Source of the DNA: Phallusia mammillata
Taxonomy: Eukaryota; Chordata; Ascidiacea; Phlebobranchia; Ascidiidae
Length of the DNA stretch: 64,000 nucleotides
Assembly: GCA_003260075.1 (NCBI GenBank)
Contig: QLIY01000402.1
Location: 50,110 to 114,109 of the forward strand
Reading direction: 5' to 3'
Shown here: positions 38,501 to 49,500 of the stretch, piece after piece
Position numbering within the stretch: the first letter of the stretch is position 1
Layout of the letters: every line of letters begins with the position of its first letter
Position numbers and translations under genes: made by a program
Notes under the pieces: model-generated
Seen by the model: only the letters and a program-made list of their open reading frames with translations
The model's database searches: none
What the model was told of the DNA's origin: nothing

Positions 38501-41500
38501 ATAATATGTTTATGTCTGAGTAGGCGTAGAAGCGTCATGCTATATTTAAAAATGCTTCGGAAAATGCCTATGTGATATAGATGTACATTTAGGCCAATAT
38601 GTTCTTGATAACGTTTTTCAAAAATAAGTTTTTTGCCATCTAAACATTTCTAAATCATCGTATTGTTGTTACAAGAGCTGGTACGTAAACACCATTTGCT
38701 GTAGAATGCATGTTCCTGTATATGCACCGTATAAGGATGTTAGGCAAATCGGTTTACATTTTTGGGTGTTGAAATTTTATCACATAATTGGTTTGATATG
38801 ACATGCGCGTGCTTTCTGTCGTCACAAAAACGTCATAAAAGTGCATCTTTGCGTAATCTAACTCTACAAGGGTCGTGACATTTTTGTGGTAACTTTTCGC
38901 ACCTGGAACGCAAATGAAGGTTTCTCATATTTTGATGTTATTCTTTTGCGTTAAACACTAAAGGCTTATTTCTTGTTACACTGCCCTTTATGCTTGTTAA
39001 GCGGGTTTACAAACGAGCTCTGTGCAGCGAATTGTAACTTATTGACAACTTTTTTAGCTTGTAAAGTTTCCAAAATAGTGTAGTTAATTTTGGCCGTAAC
39101 CTGACAAAATTGGTTTACGAAAACGGTATAAGATCTTGTTATATTACACCTCTATACCTCTAGATACCGTAATATCACGTTAGCAAAGGTGCAAATTTGT
39201 TGAATTCCATCCGCATAGCGATTGCTTTTCTCCACACAACTGCAAACAAAAACCCTCAAATAGTTTGATAAAAATGCACGTCATGCTTCACTGACCATGC
39301 ACAGCGCCGTTTTTTGTCGGATTTTTTTACTTTCCACTCAAATTACCCTGTTACAAAATATCTAAAACACTACCATTAAAATTTTAAACCTGCCAATTTT
39401 ACGACTAACTTCATTAGATCTAAGCACAGTTACATTTTGGTTGGTTGTTGAATGGACGTATGTGTTTCAATTTTGGTGTTTTCTTGAATTATTACAATGC
39501 TGGACTTTGTCATGGCATTTTAAACATTACTTGCCAAGCAACTGGCTTTAAATGCGCAACATCAGTTTTTTTTTCCAAACGAACGCAGTGTACATGTATG
39601 AATATCCGTGTCTGCAATAAAGATATTGCCTGTTGTTTTTCAACTTAGGTATTTCTGCGAACCCGTTTACCGCGTTCCTAAAGCGTTAGTTGCTTGATTT
39701 AGCTCAGGGTTTAACACACAACAGGTTTTCACCTCCTGACTTCCGTAAAGGATACTGGGTCGAACAGAAACAATAACATTTATTTGGGCTGGTCATATGA
39801 AACACATAGGGCCATTGACTATAATATCATCATAAGGTGTATAAGAATACCTTATCGCGACAAAACAACCGCATGCCTATTACTCTTACTTCAGTGGTGG
39901 CCAAACTACGGGCCGCATCCGGCCCCCAGTCCTGGTTCATCCGGCCCGCCAAACACCTTGCCTGTTTTTTTTCCAAGCACCATATTTACCACTGTGAACA
40001 GGCAGTGCAACAGCGCTGGCTGCTACTATAGCAGTAGCTTGTGGCAAGCGTTGTTATTTTAGAATAAATGCCCGTTCATTAAATACAAGTGTAAACAAGA
40101 TGGTGTTATTTATTGTTATTCTACTGCGATAATATATATTTTAATAAAGATGGCAAGCAGTTACGACAAATTTACGTAAATCTCATTTAATCTGGCCCTC
40201 CAGTGGCAAGACAGTTGCAAATTTGGCCCTCTGGTAAAAAAGTTTGGCCACCCCTGTCTTACTTAGACAGCGTCGATGACTAATTAGTTGCATTATATTT
40301 GCATGCACCTAACATTTGTTATTTGTGCAAAATAGTGAATTGACTTTAACCGGTCCGTTAGTAAAATTATTACCCTTGATCTGGCAAAATGTAAAACGGA
40401 CTGATGATCTATTACCACAATGGTGTGACAATTTGAGCTTCTATGCTAAACGCTTTTAACATGTATATTACTTTATAATTGAAACTTGTAATCAACAATA
40501 CAAACTTTCTGGCGCGTTTTTGTGAGAGATAGATTCTGGTGTACGATATAAAACCGCTGTCGTCCAAAATCATTTCTCCTTAGCTAAGCACGTAAATCAC
40601 CTAAACCGCTGTTACAAGTGCCTTTGTTTGGCAAATCGACAATTATTGTTACAGAAGCTTACACAATAAACAATTAACTGGCAACGCAAGATTTCCGCGT
40701 AAATCGTATTTTCCAAGTTTCGCCCGAGTTCTGGTTTGTGCGGCTCTTTAGTGTTATGGTTTCGTTATTTTGAAGTTTACAAGATAACACGGTAATTATG
40801 ATGATTAATTACTGATATTGTTTCTGTCTTATGGAAATTATTCAAGACAAAAGAGATGTTGGCGCAAAAATTTTGGCAATCCTAGCTGTTCGATTTTTTG
40901 TGTTGTTTTGCGAACAAAAAATTACAAACTATATTCTTTCAGAGGTTTTAAACTGTTCTCTTAGTCATAGTAGTGGACATTGTATAGCTCATGTACTTTG
41001 TATGCGTTGTTAAATTCCAAAGGACTGTTTAACGAAAAACTAAACAAGTACCTTCAGTTTGATTGAATAACCTTAAATTTAAATACTAACATTACTGTGG
41101 CCATCAAGCGTTAAACTAATGTTTGTAATCCGCAGCTTTAAGCGGTCGGATTCGAATATCAATTTCGAATATATCACGTGGGTTAAAATTGTGACTTTTA
41201 CAAACGCTTGTGCGTTGAATATAAGGCAAGATTCTCTGTTTACCACACCCAAATGAGACCAAAGCTCGTTTGTAATCAATCAACCTTTTAACTACCCGAC
41301 AACAAGTTACCTAATCTGTCATTGAAACCTCTTGACCAATTCGTTGATTGTTCGTCGAATCATTGTGCATTGTTACGTCACAAACGGTCGCTTGTTTCGT
41401 TTTCTGTTCTCGAATTGAGTTGTTGTCTTATTGTAGTACCACTTGAGTATGATCAGCCTCTATTGTTTGTTTTCGAATTTCAAACTGATTGTAATCAATA

Positions 41501-44500
41501 GTTTACGTTTTTATTTGGTAAATACGTTTACTATGTTCATATTTTCTGTAATTTGAAATGAAAGCCGCGAATTTAAACAATACCCTAATGATAAACATAA
41601 CTGCCGAAGAACTTGTATATATAGAATACATTATGCAGACGTTTCAACAATCAATGTTGTCACCATCAATTCTTTGGTTTGGCAGTTATGTTTATGATTA
41701 AATTACTCTTTAAGTCCGTGTATACTGTTCCTCTTAAACAATAGCATTTTAGTACATGCACAATTCAAAGTTCTAAATATTCTCAGCTAAAAGATACAAG
41801 ACAATATCTGAGGTGTGTAAAACGTTATTACAACGATGACAATACCAACTGTCGAAACGTTTTATTCTTGTTGTACACATTACCAAGTTTGGCTAATAAT
41901 TCAATTTGTGTGTTGACAAATCATGCTGGGAACAAGAATTCGGTGATGACGTCACCTGCAGATTAAACGTCCAACAGAACCTTTAGGATTTATCTTGTTG
42001 TATATCTGATGTGATTAATTGAAAAGTAATGCCAGAAAACCAAAATTTTAAACACATTTTATACAGCTTACTCAATTACCATCAGATAAAAGTGTTGAAT
42101 TTGTATTTCTATCTAATGTATTGTATTAGTCATTTTCCTAAAGGTGGCTACAGCAAGTTTAATGCCTTAGAATTAAATATTCTATCACTTACCTTAAACT
42201 TAAACTACTGAACTCTGGCTTAAAGGCCAAAACGTCAATCATTATGAAGTCCATAAAAAGTTGTGACAAAAAAAATGATCAGTTCCTTATTGAAATAAGG
42301 GCTGTAACTTTACGTATGAATCGGCGTTAAAGCAAGATGTTTTACGTTTTGTGAAGACCAATTTATTTTAAAAACAATAATAAAATCATTTCTGACATGA
42401 AAATTATTAAACTTATTGGTAATTGTGCAAAATTATAGATGTCGTTAGCGCTACTCCAAAAATGTAGTAGGGAAGTCTGTCTTCAGCGGAAAACGTTCGC
42501 ATTTGGTGTGCACGAACCCAGCGCTGTACTCAAGGACAAGGACCCAAGTCAGCCTGTGGTTATAAAAAAATGTTAAGCAAAACCACTAATTCCACAATAC
42601 ACGGTGCTACGGGGTTTCTTCAGTAAAAAACTAAAAACTCAGTTACGTTTCATTAAACTGCAATTTGTAAAGGTTGAAGGTGCTGTCAGGTACCAAAGCT
42701 ATTTCCTTTGTGTTTGTTGCGCTATTTTTAGCATTTGGAAGTTTTGTTTGAGTCCGAAAACCGCCAAACTTGAGTTCCGTAACCTTAATTGGATAATCTG
42801 GCCCCAAAATTGGTTTTGCATTGTTAGTGTTGAACCGCTGTAATTTGGCTTATTTTGTCTGCAAGTAGGCTAAATGCAAACAGCGACTTCCGACGAAAAT
42901 GAAACAGTTTTGCAACGTTTTTTTAGGTTTTGCGCTGTTTATAACACTGTATCAAATATGCAGCGCAGATTCGTGTACGCCTACTTAAATAATATTACAT
43001 ATGTAAAGAAATGAATTCACTAATAATTACTTTTTTACTAATAGCTTTGTGAACAATCATACCATAAAACTGTACCTGTAATTATATGTATATGTGCATA
43101 TCGTACATCATTAAATACGCCATAACCATACAAACTAAAATAAAATAGTCATGGAATATTTATTGATGCATATGATCACAAATATATTGTTTCAGAATAT
43201 CTTGTTAAAATGTCTAAATTTGGTTACTTTAATAACCAAATTCGAACAATCTAACTTTGGGTGTGTTTTCATCAGTGTTTATGACGTCACAAGAGAACAA
43301 GCCAACCAATACTTCCGGCGAAGGAAATTACGCAACAGTTGGAAGACGACGAACTTCGGCGAGCAAGAGAAGAGATCCACGGCGCCACACAGTGACCAAC
43401 GGGATCGACTACAGCGTGGTAAATACTTTAATTCTTGCTGCTAAGTAACCATGGATACTGTTGTGTTATAGAAATTTTACGTGATTGAACTACAGTAAAC
43501 TTCGGTTAATCCGGACCCGTTTGGACCAAAAAAATTAACCGGATTAATCGCAGATCCGGATTAACCGATGTCGATTTGTTAAAGCCTTACCACATTACAA
43601 AACATGGGGGGGGGGCGTGGTTAATCCGGACCCGTTTGGACCACAAAAATTAACCGGATTAATCGCAGATTTGGATTAACCGATGTCGATTTGTTAAAGC
43701 CTTACCACATTACAAAACATTTGTACCGCAAGTTTTGTCCGAATTATAAGATCTAGATAAACGGATCCGGTTTAATCGTGGTTTACTGTCATCTGTTCTG
43801 GACAGAGTGGTAAAACATAGTGTTTTTGTAAGCTGTTACATTCAAAATCATGTTTTTATAGGATGTTTATAGAGTGCATGTATGAGGTACACCTTTCAGT
43901 CATAAAGATGAAATATTAAAACGTATAAAATCTACACAAAACTGCTATGACGTCATACACTAAACGTCACTAACGATAATATCCGTTTTAAAGACACATC
44001 TTGTACTTGCATCAAACTTGAATCAAACCAAACAGCACAAACACTGCGTCACAAATGATCTTTGTGGCGTCATTAAAAACGTCACGGCACCCGGAAAATG
44101 AGGTCTTGCATCTGTACACAAAATAAGCTAACTTGAAACTTTACAATTTTTTTAGCTAAAATGCATGAAGCTTTTGGAGCAAGAAAAAGATCTGGTTCTC
44201 CAGGGCATGGACACCCTGGATAGGGGTCGGGAATGGTTCCAAGTCCGCCTGTGCGGCGTCCAGGAGCGTCAGAGACAGATGTCGACCGCCAACGCTAAAC
44301 CACGCCAAGCACAGGGCGTGGATAATGATATGGAGGTCACTCAAGGTCGTTTGGACGAAATGCTGACTAAGATTTCTCAACTGACGAAACTGGTGAACGA
44401 AATAGCTGAGTCACGAAACAAGGTATGTTTATGTGGAACTTTGGAGTCTAGTTCTATAGACTTAATAGGAGAACGGATCTAAAGCAAGACTGCATACCTG

Positions 44501-45500
44501 TAATGGGGCTCACCGCAGTTTTTCTAGAGTCCTGCAGTGGTTCCTGACTTGCTTTAGCTTAAACTTAAGGTGTTTGTTAAGAGGGTTTAGGGACATTACA
44601 AAAGACAAATAAAATCTGCATGGAGAAAGACTGTATTAAGTTATATAAGGTTTTTTACAGAAAATATTTCGGGAAAAAACTTTTGGATCTTATTTGAAAA
44701 TGGTGCACGTTATATTCGCGACTACGGTGTATTGTTAGATGAATTAACTTACAGAATAAAACAGTTTCTTAGGTGTAAAGCTAAAGTCGGTTTGGAAATC
44801 ATTACAAATTCTAGGTTCAAGATGCCCAGTCATTCATGCTTTAGCATATTTTTTAGTGTTTAATAGATAGCACATATGGTTATTGCAAACTTACGGTTTT
44901 CCGTTTCAGAATAAAGACTCCAATTCCACCGAAGTTTCATCAGAAAATCCGCTTGTTGTGTCGGCTTTGAGGGAGCAGAACCATGTTTTGACAAGGGTAA
45001 ATAAAACCATTTTTTTACATGCTGTATGATTTTACAACCAAGAAATATCCAAAACAATACTTTGGATTCTCCACAATATTTTTGCTGGGAATTGTCTTGG
45101 AATTTCGCGCTGGATTATAATATGTTCTGGGTTCCTTAGATCCCGATGATAGATTTGTTGTTATCGTGGAGAGAATTTTATGTCGCAAATATCGCAAATT
45201 TTAAGACATAACTTGTCTGTTTTTTTATACCTTTATGGCTCCTATACTGGTTATTGGTATATGTTGCAGTAGTTAAATTTGCTTAGCTGTTCGCTAATTT
45301 AAGCAACTTGGAACGACTGACACGACAGCATCACCAAGTGTGTGTTAATCTGTGTTATTTTTATCCAGGAGGTGGCGCGTCAGAGCGAGAAAATTTCTCA
45401 ACTCGAACACGAAAAGTCAGTCCTTGTTCAGCAACTGTTCCAAGCTAAGGCCGAAGCCCAGAGAGTTGACGGACAAGCCAATACTTCGATTTTCATCTAA
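32516..45500 (+). CDS. SAPCD2: SAPCD2 orthologue (suppressor APC domain-containing 2)
   Basis: Eight exons in consistent phase: 32516-33044, 33388-33599, 34181-34818, 35154-35458, 43276-43418, 44156-44422, 44910-44996, 45369-45500 (771 codons with stop). The N terminus has the family domain: LPRQFINSMKTLFNILDDAG, VPLTEIERRW, VLDCLRSVAPSDGLLSFETF and VWGLRTALARA (residues about 35-110). The C terminus has the conserved NGIDYSV-LKCMKLLEQEKDL-VLQGMD coiled coil, QERQRQM and a final heptad helix ISQLEHEKSVLVQQLFQAKA ending TSIFI. In vertebrates SAPCD2 is cell-cycle regulated and sits at the apical cortex, controlling spindle orientation. The middle (exons 2-5) is a long, Ser/Lys-rich, probably disordered linker with several SP and RRxS sites. 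It makes the protein about twice the length of human SAPCD2. The ATG at 32516 has a fair context (CTCCATGG). Confidence 0.9.
36346..36716. repeat. Direct duplication across 10-G run (36520-36529)
   Basis: About 36346-36519 recurs at 36530-36716 (GTTAAGGCAATTTCCTGTATAT to CAAAAATAATGTATTTAG) with several SNPs. SAPCD2 intron. Confidence 0.85.
36745..37074. repeat. Direct duplication across 10-G run (36903-36912)
   Basis: 36745-36902 and 36917-37074 are about 97 percent identical (TTTGCGCGTGTGCATTGATG to ACACACAGTTTT). SAPCD2 intron. Confidence 0.85.
39892..40256. mobile_element. hAT MITE (365 bp) in SAPCD2 intron
   Basis: Terminal inverted repeats CAGTGGTGGCCAAACT at left and AGTTTGGCCACCCCTG at right, flanked by a perfect 8-bp duplication TCTTACTT (39884-39891 and 40257-40264). 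CAGNGGTGGCCAAAC-type ends are typical of hAT elements. No transposase frame. Confidence 0.92.
43493..43788. mobile_element. pogo/Tigger-like MITE, split into two haplotype copies
   Basis: The left end CAGTAAACTTCGGTTAATCC follows TA at 43491-43492. The body is interrupted by ten Gs (43606-43615) and restarts at about 43618. The right end GGTTTACTG is at 43788. The true element is about 170 bp, like 24199-24367. It lies 75 bp after exon 43276-43418. Confidence 0.8.
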
Positions 45501-46581
45501 ACATTTTCCCTTTAACGTATGCAATTGTAGTTTGCTGCTATCTTAGTTCAGTACTTGGTTTTGTGGAAGGTTTAGAATCTAGTGTAAAGGCTGGCTTGTC
45601 TTTCGAAATTGATGCATTTATTTATTTTTCCGCCTTTTTTGTGTGATGCTTTATAAAACACTACTGATTTCTGGTTACTAGTGCTGCTGTTTTTTTTCCT
45701 AAGGGGTATTTTAAACTTTATTCAAATGCTTTTTATGGAGTGCTATAACTTTGGCTGACGAAAAATATTCAAATTTTAATCCTTTTTTGATTCCCTACAG
45801 TCCATTTGAAATCTCTCTTTATTACAACTTCTCTAAAATGTGTTTTCACAATATTATCTTACTCTTATGGATATTCTTATTTCTTGTTCTACTTCGTCTA
45901 TTGTCTGTTCTTGTTTTTCAATCAGTGTGCAACTTTACTATAACGCCAGTGTTTTTTATTAACATTCACGCTATACATTGAACTGTTTTGTTTGAATACA
46001 CAACACTTAATATTGGAAGTTGCCTTGAATTTAAACTAAATTATGTTTCGTATTAAGTGCATATGCAGGCTATATGATAGTTCTTTAGGGAAATGGAGTG
46101 TCTTGTTTCAAGCTTCAACAAAAGCTGTAAGTCGGCCAGACTTTTTAGGGTCGGCTGAGATTTGAATTTGCATTCGCTAAAATTTATGTCGAAAATTTTA
46201 TTAGCCTAATCGGGAACGGGTGTCATTAGGCAGATATAATTTAGGCAGCAGAAAAAAAATCTATTTTTCCAACTTTTTACCCTCCAAACAAAGGGTAACT
46301 TTCCGTTTTTATCACTTTCTTTAATGTCTAATTTGTAATAATAAAGCGTAAAATAAAAAATATGATTTTTATGGCGCTGTTGACATATGGTTATCCATTC
46401 GGGAAAATCCCAAAGAATGCACGGAATTTTTTGGTCTGTTTGCACTTTGCAGTTACAGAGACAGACAGACAGACAGTACATAATCTTTTAGCAGTTTCAG
46501 TGGTCTGTCAAACAGTTACTGCTAGTTTTATTGACTAGGGTTTGCGTACCACACAACGTGTAAATTAACTGATTGCCCGCA
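45501..46581. other. Intergenic SAPCD2 to GGT-like gene
   Basis: AT-rich 3' flank of SAPCD2 and 5' flank of the next gene. AATAAA at about 46340, and a short CAGA/ACAG microsatellite near 46455-46475. No further gene seen. Confidence 0.5.
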
Positions 46582-49500
46582 ATGAATGCATTTGGACCGA
46601 AAACTCTTCTTAAATGCCAAAAAGGATGTGTTGCGTCAAGTCAAGTCCTTGCAACAGAAATTGGTGTTAAAATATTAAAGAAAGGCGGAAACGCAGCTGA
46701 TAGTGCTGTCGCAGTAGCTGCTGCTCTAAACCTATTGGAACCATGCTCCACAGGTAAATACTTTTGCTTTTTTTATGACAATGGCTGTTAAATAAAATAT
46801 ATTTAAATAGGTCAATCAATTAAAGTTTTACCATTCAAGCATTGTTTTTGTTGCCAATATTTGTGAGTGAATAATGCCATTTCCTTGTAGCGTTGAAAGT
46901 TTTAAATGTGTCAAAGGAACTTGTGTTTACCTGAACAGAAAACTAAATTGTCATTGCAGTAATTTGAAAGGTCTTGCTCCAAAAAATTAAAATAAAAAAT
47001 GAAGCAAAAAGATAACCTTTTAGGTGAACTGTGTTTATTTTGGCTGCAACATTTTCGCCTCATACTAAAGCGAAGTGTCCACTTAATACTAAATAGTAAA
47101 AACTTTAGTTTTGTATAACAGCTTCAAACCAGCTTTATCTTGGGCACAGGCTAGCATATACTTTATTGCATGTTGAGTTTGCCACCTGAAATCTATCACA
47201 TTTTACTGATGTATGATTTGGAACTTTCATACAATTGTATTGCAATTTATTTCCCTAATAACTACTGCAGTATACTTTTAGAGTTTACATAAACTTTAAC
47301 AAACATTTTGTTTGTAGGTTTAGGTGGAGATGCATTTTGCTTGTTTTACCACAAAGCAAGTAACACTGTGAAGGGACTAAATGCAAGTGGTCGTTCACCA
47401 AAGAGTTTAACCTTAGATGTGGTGAAGAAGATGGGGTACAATGAGGAAAATAAACCACCAGTTTCTAGCCCTTTAAACATAACTGTGCCTGGAGCATGTG
47501 CTGGGTAAGTAGGAAATAAAAATTAAAACCAGTTGCTTGGAATACAATTAACAATAAAGACAATTTCTCTTAAAAGTTATTTTGGTTTCGGTGTTTTTTG
47601 GTTTGTAAAAGAAACATAGCAAACACAAAGCAAGAAATGGTTGCACAACATAAAAACAGTAAAAAGTTAAACTAGTGAAGGCCCCAGTTGGTGGATTGTG
47701 GCTAAACAAATTTCATCTACACCATTGTTAACACACGCTGTGTGACTGGGGATCACAACAGAGTAAAGTGGCCATTTAAAAATGAATTATCTAGTCCTGA
47801 AAACTAACTTAACCGGTTTCAGAAGAAACTTGACATTTACACAACTTATTGCTGCACTAAAATAAACTGGTTCTAGCAATAGCAATCACCACAATATTCT
47901 CATAAAAAAGAAAGGAAGTGTAAAACATTATGTTTTAACAGTTTCTATTGTCATAGTCAAAGAAAAACATTGCATTTGTTTTTCCCTATAAAGGTGGGTG
48001 GATTGCGTGGAAAAGTTTGGAAGTGGTAAGTTAACTCTTCAGGAAATATTGCAACCTGCTATCGAGTTGGCTGAATCTGGTTTCCAAATGACAAGTCCAA
48101 TTACACAATATCATTGGGAAGAAGGATCCTATCTTCTATCAGACAAGAAGAATCTCCATGGAAATGAGCTTTTAGTAAAAGGTAAAAAAATTCTTATATG
48201 CTTTTGGATATTTTGTAATTGTTTCCTATTAACAGTGATTTATGAACCGGCTTGTTGGTTACAATTCCCTCAGTGGACGAGATAAGTCAAGTCTACCATA
48301 TTTATGACCCATTGCCTGTAAAATTTAGTTTGACTCATGCCAAAGATTGAATCAAGTCTGTTCAAGTCACAAGAAGTGGAATTGATTTCGCTTAATAAAA
48401 GATCATATAGCAACACAATTGCACTAGAACAAGCACTGAGTCGGAAATAGCTGCGCACCGTTCATGCGTTATGGGTCCCGTAGGGCATCAACGGTATAGC
48501 ATGACTGAATGTGATGCAGCTACACATTAAAATGCATGTTTATTTTACTTGCCATATGTATTAAATAAGTGGCAAAGTATCACCTATTATATGACAAAAA
48601 ATCATTAAGGTTCATTCTAGTCGGACATTGGAGTGTTTTTTAGTTGCTGCTTATATCTATGTTTGTCTTAATTTTTCAGTTTAAAACATTTGTATATTTT
48701 AACAGACAAATCAACTGGCGAATTTTTCCCACCTAAGCTTGGACAAACCTTTAAAAACCCAACATTTGCTCAAGTTTTGAAATCCATTGCCAAGCATGGA
48801 AAAAATGGCTTCTATAAAGGTTGGGTGGCTGATGCTATTGTGGACACTGTTCAAAACATGGGAGGTTTTTTAACTCATGAAGACCTTGAAAATCACAAGT
48901 CCGAGTTTGTGGTTCCCATCAGTATTGAATACAAAGGTACTTTTGCATGCAGTTGTTAAACTTTCTAAACTCAATCAGTAGGTGAAAAATAGCAGCTACT
49001 TAAATATTTTGCAATTTTCACTATTGAATTCAAACCCAGTGGTTTTAACCTGTCTTCTTTTGTATGCATATCTTGCAACAACACTGTATCATATGTAAAA
49101 TGATATGTTTGAATAAATTGCTGGCATTGACAAATGCAAAAATGAATACCATAGAATTGTGTAAAATTGACAAAAACAAAAACAATTACAATGCTATATT
49201 TTGTGAAGAATGCCAAGCTGTCCATATGTTATGCTAAATGAATATTTGTACTAAATTACAAGCACTGTTTTTAAACCATAATTTCACAGGTTTAAAATTG
49301 TTCTGTAAGGGGGGGGGGTTGAATTGCTGGGATTGACAAATGCAAAAACAAAATTGACTAAAACAAAAACAATTACAATGCTATATTTTGTTGAGAAGGC
49401 CAAGCTGTCCATATGTTATGCTGAATCTATTTGTTCGAGCACTGTTTTTAAACCATAATTTCACAGGTTTAAAATTGTTCTGTAAAACATATTTTGAGTT

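Larger units (their letters stand above)
35459..43275 (+). other. SAPCD2: 7.8-kb intron of SAPCD2
   Basis: Exon 35154-35458 ends in phase 1 and exon 43276-43418 starts in the matching phase, so no exon is required in between. The intron holds TGACGTCA at 35725, 36129, 36181 and 41947, two haplotype-type duplications and a hAT-like MITE. No coding segment with splice sites and family similarity was seen. Confidence 0.7.

Noticed and set aside
42029-42211. 60-codon open frame in the large SAPCD2 intron
   Set aside because: AT-rich, low complexity, and not needed by exon phases.
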